From positions 1-6,715 of the forward strand of contig DAQW01000079.1 of the NCBI GenBank assembly GCA_002503045.1: a stretch of 6,715 bases of DNA, read 5' to 3'. A model generated the notes under the pieces. That model saw nothing but the letters and a program-made list of their open reading frames with translations, did no database searches and was not told the DNA's origin. The position numbers and the translations under genes are program-made. This DNA comes from Euryarchaeota archaeon UBA39 (GTDB taxonomy: Archaea; Thermoplasmatota; Poseidoniia; Poseidoniales; Thalassarchaeaceae). Positions 1 to 5,605 of this stretch are shown here, piece after piece; position 1 is the first letter of the stretch, and every line of letters starts with the position of its first letter.

Positions 1-27
1 ATTACTACTACAAAATCGTCGTATTAA

Positions 28-104
28 TGGTGGACGTGCCGAGATTTGAACTCGGGGCCTCTTCCATGCCAAGGAAGCGCGCTTCCAAGCTGCGCCACAC
101 GCCC
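28..104 (-). tRNA. tRNA-Ala (anticodon GGC), CCA end encoded
   Basis: Read on the minus strand, this folds into a full cloverleaf. The acceptor stem is GGGCGTG with CACGTCC, the anticodon stem is CTTCC/GGAAG, the 7-base loop is TTGGCAT with anticodon GGC, and the T arm is CCGAG-TTCAAAT-CTCGG. The third acceptor pair is G3:U70, the known identity element for alanyl-tRNA synthetase, and it independently supports the Ala call. The discriminator is A (position 31), and bases 30-28 read CCA, so the 3' end appears to be genome-encoded. The other two tRNAs here lack this. No intron is seen. An AT-rich TATA-like box at 131-136 lies about 30 bases before the 5' end, suitable for a very short leader. 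Confidence 0.95.
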
Positions 105-113
105 AATGGGTAG

Positions 114-130
114 TCGAGTAGCGAACTCGA
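114..130. repeat. 6-bp inverted repeat next to the TATA-like box
   Basis: TCGAGT (114-119) and ACTCGA (125-130) are perfect reverse complements separated by five bases. The dyad ends exactly where the TATA-like hexamer begins. It occupies the upstream BRE side for the plus-strand gene and the core promoter interior for the minus-strand tRNA. It could be an operator-like site or a chance palindrome; no second copy was noticed in the window. Confidence 0.35.
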
Positions 131-136
131 TTTAAG
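131..136. promoter_or_regulatory. TATA-like box, possibly shared by divergent tRNA-Ala and metallopeptidase gene
   Basis: The hexamer TTTAAG (CTTAAA on the other strand) sits between two divergent genes. Its centre is about 26.5 bases before the ATG at 160 and about 29.5 bases before the tRNA-Ala 5' end at 104. Archaeal TATA boxes are usually centred near -26/-27, so it could drive a leaderless mRNA on the plus strand and a short-leader tRNA on the minus strand. A 6-bp dyad (114-119 and 125-130) directly abuts it. This rests on position and composition only. Confidence 0.45.
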
Positions 137-159
137 GCTGCTCGGCACGACAGGCTACT

Positions 160-747
160 ATGGAGGGCAGTGATGGTGCCGATAAACCGGTGATTCGTCC
201 GGTTCGTGTCGAAGTAGATGATACCAAAAATCCAGTACCTGATCATCTTCCTTGGATTGAGCGTATTCGAGAAATTGTTGAGACATCTGAAGCACCGTTC
301 TTAGATGGTTTGAGAAGATGGCTAACTGTAACTTGGTCGCCATCTAATTCTGATTTACTTGGAGTAACTCGATTTGAATTGGATCCCAATGAACTCATGC
401 GTAGAAAGAGGATGAAAGCGCCTTCTGGGCCGGTTCAAATTCAGTTACATCCAATTTTAGTGGATGATCAAGCACTTCTTGAACACACATTTGTTCATGA
501 GTTACTTCATGCTGCAGGTCTAACAACCCATAATTTGCGACATTCAGAGTTAACTGAAGCCTTGGCACCTGCACCTAGTTTATCCGATTCTCCCGTTTTA
601 CAAAGGCTACGTTCTGCAGTCATAGATGGTCAGCATGTCCAACATTGGACATGCAATCATTGTAATTTTACCTGGGAAAGAAGCACAGTTGCCCGTCCTA
701 AACGTTGTCCAAATTGTGCAAGAGCCCAAGTTGTTCCTTACGAATGA
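160..747 (+). CDS. SprT-like zinc metallopeptidase with C-terminal zinc ribbon
   Basis: This 195-residue protein carries a zincin active-site motif, HELLH, at residues 113-117 (metal ligands H113 and H117, catalytic E114). H124 and H128 follow and are candidates for the third ligand. The C-terminus has two CxxC knuckles (C165/C168 and C183/C186) forming a probable zinc ribbon. This order, a small HExxH domain followed by a CxxC...CxxC ribbon, is typical of the SprT-like family, whose best-studied members (Spartan/Wss1-type) cleave DNA-protein crosslinks. No signal peptide or membrane segment is evident, so it is probably cytosolic. The ATG at 160 is preferred because a TATA-like box is centred about 26 bases upstream, fitting a leaderless transcript; there is no Shine-Dalgarno sequence. 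The N-terminal 50 residues are not recognised. The metallopeptidase class is well supported; the DNA-repair role is only inferred, and another small HExxH peptidase family is possible. Confidence 0.75.
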   Translation: MEGSDGADKPVIRPVRVEVDDTKNPVPDHLPWIERIREIVETSEAPFLDGLRRWLTVTWSPSNSDLLGVTRFELDPNELMRRKRMKAPSGPVQIQLHPILVDDQALLEHTFVHELLHAAGLTTHNLRHSELTEALAPAPSLSDSPVLQRLRSAVIDGQHVQHWTCNHCNFTWERSTVARPKRCPNCARAQVVPYE

Positions 748-787
748 TAGTTACAATCATCATGTGCTAATTTTTGCCACAAATCAT

Positions 788-1720
788 ATGGGAGGGAAAC
801 ACTTGGAACTACCTTCTAAGGACAGTACAAATTTGTCATATTTTTTGACGGTTTCAATCCTCATTTTATCCGTCATAATTTATTTGTTATTCTATCAAAT
901 AGGTGATGATTTTCAATCGGAAAGAGTTAATGGGCAAGGTGGTATCTTTACGTTATTTTTGACATTATTTCGATTAGGTTGCGCCTACCTTGTACTTCAT
1001 ACTGTAACTTTCTGGATGGTAAAAAATCCGGTTCCTGGGGTAATGACTCCTTTATTTCGGATAGATTCTATTTCCCGTCCATATCGTTCAAAAGGTTTTG
1101 AGAGATTGGTGCCTTTTAGCTCATGGACAATGCTAATTTTTGGTGTCGCAATGTTGTGGAATGGTATTTCTTCGGCTTGGGTATTCTTTGCAACACCTCC
1201 AGAATTTGTATTACATTTTGGAACTGCAATTTATGCTACAGCATTTAGCAGTGCAGTACTTACTGCAACGATTGTTCGTTATGTCATTCTCCCTGCTCAG
1301 ATGAAAAGAGGAGAAGATATCTATCATATGTTTTTACCACATGAACAAGTTATGCATAACTGGGCATTAATTCTCCTCTCTTGTGAATTAGTACTTGGTA
1401 CAATGTCTATACGTCTTCCAATGATTGTATTAGGGTTAACATATGGTGCAATATACCTCATCTTTGCAGAATTATGGGCGCGATTTGGTGGAGGATACTA
1501 TGTGTATGAATTTATTGATCCGCGGCCTAAAGAGGGTCCCTTTTTACTTGTAGGTTTGATGGTCGTATGCCTTCTTTCATTTTTCGTAGGTTTATTCATC
1601 TCCTATGTTAAAGAATCAAGTACAGTACTTGCTTTAGGATTGGTAATAATATTGATTTCACTTTCAACTCGTTTTGGTACACCCACTGAATATGTCCCTA
1701 CTCTGGCTAGAGTTGATTGA
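788..1720 (+). CDS. Polytopic membrane protein, possibly FAR-17a/AIG1-like
   Basis: From the ATG at 788 this encodes 310 residues with about seven to eight hydrophobic segments, near residues 17-37, 53-77, 108-133, 140-170, 190-206, 209-230, 250-273 and 278-294. Several landmarks resemble the FAR-17a/AIG1 family by memory-based comparison. These are a PFSSW segment opening the third helix (where the family has a catalytic Thr, here perhaps Ser111/112), a lone His190 at the start of a helix (the family's catalytic His), and a late GGYYVYEFID stretch like the family's VYPFLE. Eukaryotic AIG1/ADTRP proteins are Thr/His hydrolases of fatty-acid esters of hydroxy fatty acids; whether this protein has that activity is unknown. 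The start is uncertain. A Shine-Dalgarno-like GGGAGGG at 790-796 lies about seven bases before an in-frame TTG at 803, which would shorten the protein by five residues. The reading frame is open back to 626, but that part overlaps the upstream gene. Confidence 0.8.
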   Translation: MGGKHLELPSKDSTNLSYFLTVSILILSVIIYLLFYQIGDDFQSERVNGQGGIFTLFLTLFRLGCAYLVLHTVTFWMVKNPVPGVMTPLFRIDSISRPYRSKGFERLVPFSSWTMLIFGVAMLWNGISSAWVFFATPPEFVLHFGTAIYATAFSSAVLTATIVRYVILPAQMKRGEDIYHMFLPHEQVMHNWALILLSCELVLGTMSIRLPMIVLGLTYGAIYLIFAELWARFGGGYYVYEFIDPRPKEGPFLLVGLMVVCLLSFFVGLFISYVKESSTVLALGLVIILISLSTRFGTPTEYVPTLARVD

Positions 1721-1756
1721 GTTCAGTTCAAATGCTGTCGCGCATCCGGAGAGTTA

Positions 1757-1830
1757 GGGCGATTGGTGTAGTCTGGATATCATGGTGGCCTTCTAAGCCG
1801 CTGACACGGGTTCGAATCCTGTATCGCCCA
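1757..1830 (+). tRNA. tRNA-Arg (anticodon TCT)
   Basis: The 74-base cloverleaf has a perfect seven-pair acceptor stem (GGGCGAT/ATCGCCC). Its anticodon stem is GTGGC/GCCGC around the loop CTTCTAA, giving anticodon TCT for the AGA codon. The T arm is ACGGG-TTCGAAT-CCTGT with one G:U pair. The D arm (GTGT...TATCAT type) has a U:U at 13:22 and a G:U at 10:25. The discriminator is A and CCA is not encoded. No intron is seen. A weak AT-rich element, TTCAAATG at 1727-1734, is centred about 26 bases upstream and may be its promoter. Confidence 0.95.
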
Positions 1831-1885
1831 CTCCTAAAATCCGTATGATTGGCAATTTGTATCCGTCTTTCTCTTCCGTAGCGCT

Positions 1886-1891
1886 GATATA
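1886..1891 (+). promoter_or_regulatory. TATA box for the eL41-like gene
   Basis: GATATA stands out in a GC-rich stretch and is centred about 26.5 bases before the ATG at 1915. That is the spacing expected if transcription starts at the A of the start codon (leaderless). No Shine-Dalgarno sequence lies near the ATG. The box supports both the reality of the micro-gene and the chosen start. Confidence 0.55.
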
Positions 1892-1914
1892 CAGGGGGCA
1901 GGTCGGGAAAGCGC

Positions 1915-2022
1915 ATGAAGCGCGGTTCACGAGCTTGGAAGAAGCGCGGCAATCAGCGCTGGAAGTGGCGTAAGAAGAAGCTCAGAAGGAGAAAGCGCGC
2001 CCGTCGTCAAGCCCGTCAGTAA
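1915..2022 (+). CDS. rpl41e: Small, very basic ribosomal protein eL41-like
   Basis: The 35-codon frame runs from ATG to TAA and encodes a peptide made almost entirely of Arg, Lys, Gln, Trp and Ala. Its C-terminal half (about residues 16-35) contains KWRKKKLRRRKR. This closely matches the hallmark KWRKKRMRRLKR of eL41, the tiny single-helix protein of the large ribosomal subunit found in eukaryotes and some archaea. Usual eL41 is about 25 residues, so this copy would carry an N-terminal extension of roughly 12 residues, itself basic (MKRGSRAWKKRG). It lies between tRNA-Arg and tRNA-Trp, a sensible setting for a translation gene, and has a well-placed TATA-like box. It is GC-rich compared with the neighbouring protein genes, largely because of its CG-rich Arg codons. 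The minus-strand frame across it also covers the tRNA and is not a gene. The main alternative is another short, basic nucleic-acid-binding peptide. Confidence 0.75.
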   Translation: MKRGSRAWKKRGNQRWKWRKKKLRRRKRARRQARQ

Positions 2023-2066
2023 CCGCTGAAATCAAATACGGCTTGTCCCTCGTAGGGTTACCCCAT

Positions 2067-2180
2067 GGGGGTATAGTATAACCTGGCAGTACCGCGGGCT
2101 CCAAATGCCCATGCAATTCGTAATTGCACATACTAAGCGGAAGACACCCGCTGATCTGGGTTCAAATCCCAGTGCCCCCA
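2067..2180 (+). tRNA. tRNA-Trp (anticodon CCA) with an intron
   Basis: The acceptor stem is GGGGGTA/TGCCCCC (with one U:G pair). The D arm is GTAT/GTAC, the anticodon stem GCGGG/CCCGC, and the T arm CTGGG-TTCAAAT-CCCAG. After removal of bases 2105-2145 the anticodon loop reads CTCCAAA, giving anticodon CCA (2101-2103) and a 73-base tRNA. The discriminator is A and CCA is not encoded (the next bases are CCT). Intron-bearing tRNA-Trp is common in Euryarchaeota. An AT-rich element, TCAAATAC at 2032-2039, lies about 31 bases upstream and resembles the element before tRNA-Arg. The 3' end is only 13 bases from the end of the convergent gene at 2194. Confidence 0.95.
2105..2145 (+). other. tRNA-Trp intron at position 37/38
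   Basis: This 41-base insert follows the base after the anticodon and precedes the last loop base; because both flanks are A, a one-base shift gives the same product. Its core is a perfect 7-bp hairpin, TGCAATT (2112-2118) with AATTGCA (2122-2128) around a 3-base loop. The expected bulge-helix-bulge for the archaeal splicing endonuclease is imperfect. Loop bases CTCC (2099-2102) can pair with GGAAG (2139-2143) only if one A is bulged out. No box C (RTGATGA) is seen, unlike the long haloarchaeal tRNA-Trp intron that doubles as a C/D guide RNA. Confidence 0.85.
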
Positions 2181-2193
2181 CCTAACTTACCAT

Positions 2194-2724
2194 TCATGGT
2201 TTCCAATCTTGATAGAGGACATAAGCAGGTCCTTCAATCGGTGACTGTTCATCCATTTTGTCGAATAACCAAATAGCCCAATCTAAGACTTCATTATTTT
2301 CCAATCCTACGCCTTGATTTTGTGCATTTGTTTGTAGAACTTGAACAAGTGTTCGGAATCTTGTCCCTATCATTACGTTTATTGGTTGCATGAATCTAGT
2401 TACAGACTTGAAAGATAACTGTCTTTCAAAAGTCATCATTCCAATTGAATTAGTATTTATGGCCAAGAAATTTGTAGCATCCTTTTCCTTTCTTTCTAGT
2501 TTTTCTAAATCTTCAAGGGTGAAATCATCAGATAATTTATTGATTAAAATTGACATTCCTGATTGATAAAGAGGTGATGCCAATAGATTTGCAAGTTCTC
2601 TCGATGCTTCTCTTTCTTTTGATTTATTTAGTTCGATAATTTGTCTTAAACCGAAGATTAGAGTTACTAGAATGGCAACTCCTCCAAGAATTTCTCCGAT
2701 GTTTGCTGCATCCTCAAGGTTCAT
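2194..2724 (-). CDS. Single-pass membrane protein of unknown function
   Basis: This encodes 176 residues. I do not recognise a named family. The N-terminus (about residues 9-29) is one hydrophobic helix beginning NIGEILGGVAILVTL. This recalls many uncharacterised marine bacterial proteins that open with an IGEI-G...VTL helix followed by a soluble domain, though that similarity is only impressionistic. Lys/Arg-rich residues directly after the helix (NKSKEREASR, 33-42) suggest the remainder is cytosolic. The soluble part is mostly helical in composition, with a charged stretch (EDLEKLERKEKD, 71-82) and a Trp-rich C-terminal region. No catalytic motif is visible. The ATG at 2722-2724 is supported by an AATAATA element on the minus strand (2748-2754), centred about 27 bases upstream. 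The gene converges on tRNA-Trp and diverges from the deoxyribonucleotidase-like gene. Confidence 0.8.
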   Translation of the reverse strand: MNLEDAANIGEILGGVAILVTLIFGLRQIIELNKSKEREASRELANLLASPLYQSGMSILINKLSDDFTLEDLEKLERKEKDATNFLAINTNSIGMMTFERQLSFKSVTRFMQPINVMIGTRFRTLVQVLQTNAQNQGVGLENNEVLDWAIWLFDKMDEQSPIEGPAYVLYQDWKP

Positions 2725-2747
2725 GTTTTCAAATTCTTAATGATGTG

Positions 2748-2754
2748 TATTATT
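2748..2754. promoter_or_regulatory. TATA-like box for the minus-strand membrane protein gene, possibly bidirectional
   Basis: TATTATT (AATAATA on the minus strand) is centred about 27 bases before the minus-strand ATG at 2724, the usual distance for a leaderless archaeal gene. It is also about 29 bases before a plus-strand ATG at 2780, an alternative start of the divergent gene, so it may act in both directions. Confidence 0.45.
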
Positions 2755-2785
2755 GTTGGTTTCGATAAAATCGAATAAAATGAAA

Positions 2786-2792
2786 GATAATA
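2786..2792 (+). promoter_or_regulatory. TATA-like box for the deoxyribonucleotidase-like gene
   Basis: GATAATA is centred about 27 bases before the ATG at 2816, consistent with a leaderless transcript starting there. It competes with the box at 2748-2754, which would suit the ATG at 2780. The two boxes are the main evidence bearing on the start choice. Confidence 0.4.
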
Positions 2793-2815
2793 CACCCTTC
2801 CTCAAATCTAAAAAC

Positions 2816-3349
2816 ATGGAAAAGGAGGTTGTATATGTTGATATGGATGGAGTGTTGGTTGATTTCCCTTCTTCCATCAATCAGATTGTTCCTTTCGTGA
2901 GAGAAAAATGCAAAGCTTGGGTGGCAGAAGATCCAGAGAATAATGATTGGACAGATTTCGATGGTCTTTTTGCATCTTTATTGCCTAAAGAAGGAATTAA
3001 AGAAGCGATAGATCGTTTAGAAGTTCAATTCCAAGTTTATCTTCTTTCAACTGCTCCATGGAAGAATCACTCCTCACTTTCTGATAAACGCCGTTGGATT
3101 GCTCAGCATTTACCTAATTTGCCTGAAAAACGTTTGATTTTGAGTCATCGCAAAGATCTGAACAGGGGCCGATATTTAATTGATGATCGGCCTGCAAATG
3201 GTACAGTAATAGATGAATCTCGAGGGATTTTCAAAGCGTTTGGAGATTATCAAAATCAAGAATGGATTCATTTCGGCTGTTCAGGTTGCGAACATGATTG
3301 TACACCGATATTAAATTGGAAAGATGTACTTCAATATCTGAATTGTTGA
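2816..3349 (+). CDS. HAD-superfamily 5'(3')-deoxyribonucleotidase-like phosphatase
   Basis: From the ATG at 2816 this encodes 177 residues with all four HAD motifs. Motif I is VDMDGVLVDF (nucleophile D9, acid/base D11), motif II is LLSTAPW (S78/T79), motif III is K113 in SHRKDL, and motif IV is LIDDRP (D123/D124). The DMDGVL(V/A)DF form and the size match the NT5C family, which removes phosphate from deoxyribonucleoside monophosphates and helps balance dNTP pools. The exact substrate is inferred. It is probably cytosolic, with no signal peptide. The C-terminus carries C155, C158 and C162 (CxxCxxxC), unusual for the family and perhaps metal-binding. The start at 2816 leaves the usual short lead before motif I and has a TATA-like box about 27 bases upstream. 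An ATG at 2780 would add 12 residues and a TTG at 2753 would add 21. An in-frame ATG for the next gene overlaps the stop codon. Confidence 0.85.
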   Translation: MEKEVVYVDMDGVLVDFPSSINQIVPFVREKCKAWVAEDPENNDWTDFDGLFASLLPKEGIKEAIDRLEVQFQVYLLSTAPWKNHSSLSDKRRWIAQHLPNLPEKRLILSHRKDLNRGRYLIDDRPANGTVIDESRGIFKAFGDYQNQEWIHFGCSGCEHDCTPILNWKDVLQYLNC

Positions 3350-3373
3350 TGATTTGTCGAGAAGTTCATCACC

Positions 3374-3396
3374 CATGCCTTAATCGAGAAGGCATG
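3374..3396 (+). promoter_or_regulatory. 8-bp hairpin containing the protease start codon
   Basis: CATGCCTT (3374-3381) and AAGGCATG (3389-3396) are perfect reverse complements around a 7-base loop. The 3' arm ends with the ATG at 3394-3396, the preferred start of the subtilase gene, so the fold would hide that start codon. The 5' arm lies 25 bases after the stop of the upstream gene. No T-tract follows, so it does not look like a terminator. Confidence 0.5.
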
Positions 3397-5598
3397 AAGC
3401 GTTCATTCTACCCTGCTATTGTAATGGTCGCTTTGCTATTATTCCCTATGATTGGAAGCCTTTCCTCTCCTCCGAAATTCACTGTAGTGGATGACTCAAC
3501 ATCTCAATTCACTCAATTAGGATGGACATCTGAAATCCCAATCCAAATGGAACCGTCTTGGGTTGAATTACCTTGGTGGGAACGAACCTCATTGGATTCT
3601 AATCAAAATAGTATTCATGATTCTCTTGAAGATCAGGCTGGCCTAGTTTGGGTTGGTCTGTCATATAGTCGTGTAATATCATCTCAAGATATTTCCTCGA
3701 TAATTTCAATGGGAATTGAACCTCAACTTGAGATTCCAGCAGTTAATGCAGTTCTTTTGGGTGCAATTGAATCTAGTCATCTAACTAATCTCTCTAATCT
3801 TGATGGTGTTGTAATGGTTGAAGAATATGGAACTCTCCGATTTTATGGAGATATTCAAACTCCTGCTGTGAAGGCAAGCTCTTCTGATGTTTATCCTGAT
3901 GGAGCTTGGAATCTTAGTGTCTCAGGTGCAGGCATAAATATTGCATTAACAGATACTGGAGTTGATAGCGAACATCCAGGTTTGGTTGGGAAGCATGTAG
4001 CAGGTTATGATGCGGTTTGTTTCGTGCATTCTGATCCTACTTGTATTTTAGCAGGAGGGCGACAGACAGATGGTTCATTCGATCCAGACGATGGTAATCA
4101 GCATGGGACTGCCTGTATGGGGATGGCTGCAGCTACAGGCATAGACTCCGATGGTTCTCAATCCGAATTCTATGGTTCTGCTCCTAATTCAACTCTTGTT
4201 GATGTGAGGATTGGAACCGATGTAGGTGCAGGTCCATTTGAAAATTATCTTCTTGAACAAGAATTCTACGAGTCAGCAATGAATGGAATTCAGTGGATAA
4301 TAGATAACAAAGATACTGCTTGGCCAGGTGCTAATGAATCACTAAGTGGTATCGACATTATTTCTCTTTCTTGGGGGATTACCAGTCACGAAGGTGGAGG
4401 TAGTGACGGCGAAGATATGCATAGCAGAATTTTGAATGAAGCAACTTTAGCAGGTGTTACTGTTAGTGTTGCTGCAGGTAATGATGGTCCTGATAATGAA
4501 GGGCTTTCAGGAATGGGTTCAAGCAGTTTATCGATTACAGTTGGTGCAACAGATGATCAGAATACAGTAGATCGTACAGATGATACTGTTGCTGGATACT
4601 CAAGTAGGGGTCCTCGTCAAGATAACGGCGATGGTAATCCAATTAATGAATTGAAACCAGATATTTCTGCCCCTGGTTCGAATATAATTCAAGCTGAAGG
4701 CTGCGTTACTAGCGGAGGATGTAACAACAATATTCCCGGACAAGATGCATCAGATAATACGTATACTGGACGAGGAAGTGGAACATCATATGCTACTCCT
4801 GCAGTTACTGGTGTTATTGCTTTGGTAATGGAAGCGAATCCTGAACTTAATCCATTACAGATTAGGGAAGTGCTGAAACAAACTGCCGAACGTCGTGGAG
4901 AGCCGACTCAGCCAGATGTTGACCCATATTGGAATCGTGATTTTGGGTGGGGCATGGTAGATGCACGAGCCGCAGTAGAATTAGCATTCCATTTAGTAGA
5001 TACAAATCAGAGTGAAAATATTGATTGGACTGTCCAAAATCATCTTCTCAATGTATCTCAAGAAGGTGATTTGACAGTTATTTTAGGTCATTCTTGGGGA
5101 ATTGAAGGATCAATAGATCGTGTCGAATATCGAATTAATGAAGGCGCATGGTCTGAAACTACCTACGAAGTTTCCCCCTCTGAATTAGATGCTTTAACAC
5201 CCTTCAATTGGACATTGGCATTGGATCAATCTGCCTTGTCATTGGGTGAAAATTTAGTAGAAATTAGAGCGGTTTCTTCTTCTGGTAATTCACTCCCAGT
5301 AATCGTGTCTATAGATGGGACAGGAGCTAGTAGTTCCGCCACTGGAATTTCAGCATACCTTTCATCTATTGCAGTTGTTCTGTTTTTCGCAATTGCTTCC
5401 GGTTCAGTCATTTTCTTGAATAAGAAAGACGAAGAAAATGAAGTCCTTGAAGCAGAGATAATTCCTAATCTTCCTTTAGATTTACATTCTCTGACTGTAG
5501 CACAATTGAAAGAGATTTGTATCGCAGAAGGTCTTTCTCGTTCAGGGACTAAATCTGAATTGATTGACCGTCTTCAATCTCAACCTAAGTCTCGTTAG
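3394..5598 (+). CDS. Secreted, membrane-anchored subtilisin-like (S8) protease with C-terminal SAP domain
   Basis: From the ATG at 3394 this encodes 734 residues. Residues 1-20 (MKRSF then a hydrophobic stretch) form a signal peptide. About residues 30-155 look like a propeptide region. The S8 domain follows, with catalytic D187 (ALTDTGVDSEHPG), H237 (GNQHGTACMG), oxyanion N363 (VAAGNDGP) and S465 (GTSYATPAVTG), so it is predicted active. A beta-rich region spans roughly 540-650. One transmembrane helix lies at about 652-675, followed by KK, which suggests a cytosolic tail. About residues 695-730 match a SAP motif (LTVAQLKEICIAEGLSRSGTKSELIDRL). The predicted layout is an external protease with an internal SAP domain; SAP domains usually bind nucleic acid. 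It likely degrades extracellular protein, consistent with a peptide-scavenging marine life style (inference). An in-frame ATG at 3349 overlapping the upstream stop would add 15 residues before the signal peptide and is less likely. There is no strong Shine-Dalgarno sequence. Confidence 0.92.
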   Translation: MKRSFYPAIVMVALLLFPMIGSLSSPPKFTVVDDSTSQFTQLGWTSEIPIQMEPSWVELPWWERTSLDSNQNSIHDSLEDQAGLVWVGLSYSRVISSQDISSIISMGIEPQLEIPAVNAVLLGAIESSHLTNLSNLDGVVMVEEYGTLRFYGDIQTPAVKASSSDVYPDGAWNLSVSGAGINIALTDTGVDSEHPGLVGKHVAGYDAVCFVHSDPTCILAGGRQTDGSFDPDDGNQHGTACMGMAAATGIDSDGSQSEFYGSAPNSTLVDVRIGTDVGAGPFENYLLEQEFYESAMNGIQWIIDNKDTAWPGANESLSGIDIISLSWGITSHEGGGSDGEDMHSRILNEATLAGVTVSVAAGNDGPDNEGLSGMGSSSLSITVGATDDQNTVDRTDDTVAGYSSRGPRQDNGDGNPINELKPDISAPGSNIIQAEGCVTSGGCNNNIPGQDASDNTYTGRGSGTSYATPAVTGVIALVMEANPELNPLQIREVLKQTAERRGEPTQPDVDPYWNRDFGWGMVDARAAVELAFHLVDTNQSENIDWTVQNHLLNVSQEGDLTVILGHSWGIEGSIDRVEYRINEGAWSETTYEVSPSELDALTPFNWTLALDQSALSLGENLVEIRAVSSSGNSLPVIVSIDGTGASSSATGISAYLSSIAVVLFFAIASGSVIFLNKKDEENEVLEAEIIPNLPLDLHSLTVAQLKEICIAEGLSRSGTKSELIDRLQSQPKSR

Positions 5599-5605
5599 TT
5601 GGGCT

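Noticed and set aside
158..343. A 61-codon minus-strand open frame
   Set aside because: It is fully antisense to the metallopeptidase gene, which has clear catalytic motifs in its own frame.
626..787. N-terminal extension of the membrane protein back to an ATG at 626
   Set aside because: It would overlap the zinc-ribbon codons of the upstream gene by about 120 bases and adds non-membrane sequence with no family resemblance.
1728..1952. A 74-codon minus-strand open frame
   Set aside because: It runs antisense through tRNA-Arg and the eL41-like gene, is Arg-rich only as a by-product of that composition, and has no recognisable domain.
2061..2073. Inverted repeat TACCCC-AT-GGGGGTA at the tRNA-Trp 5' end
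   Set aside because: The right arm is simply the G-rich tRNA acceptor strand and the two-base spacer is too short for a stable hairpin; probably coincidental.
2105..2145. C/D box guide RNA inside the tRNA-Trp intron
   Set aside because: No RTGATGA box C is present and the only CTGA (2151-2154) lies in the exon; the intron is also too short for the haloarchaeal type.
1721..2193. A genomic island or integrase attachment site at the tRNA genes
   Set aside because: No integrase, no direct repeat of a tRNA 3' end, and flanking genes look like ordinary chromosomal genes.
5226..5411. A 61-codon minus-strand open frame
   Set aside because: It is antisense to the linker and membrane helix of the protease and has no supporting features.
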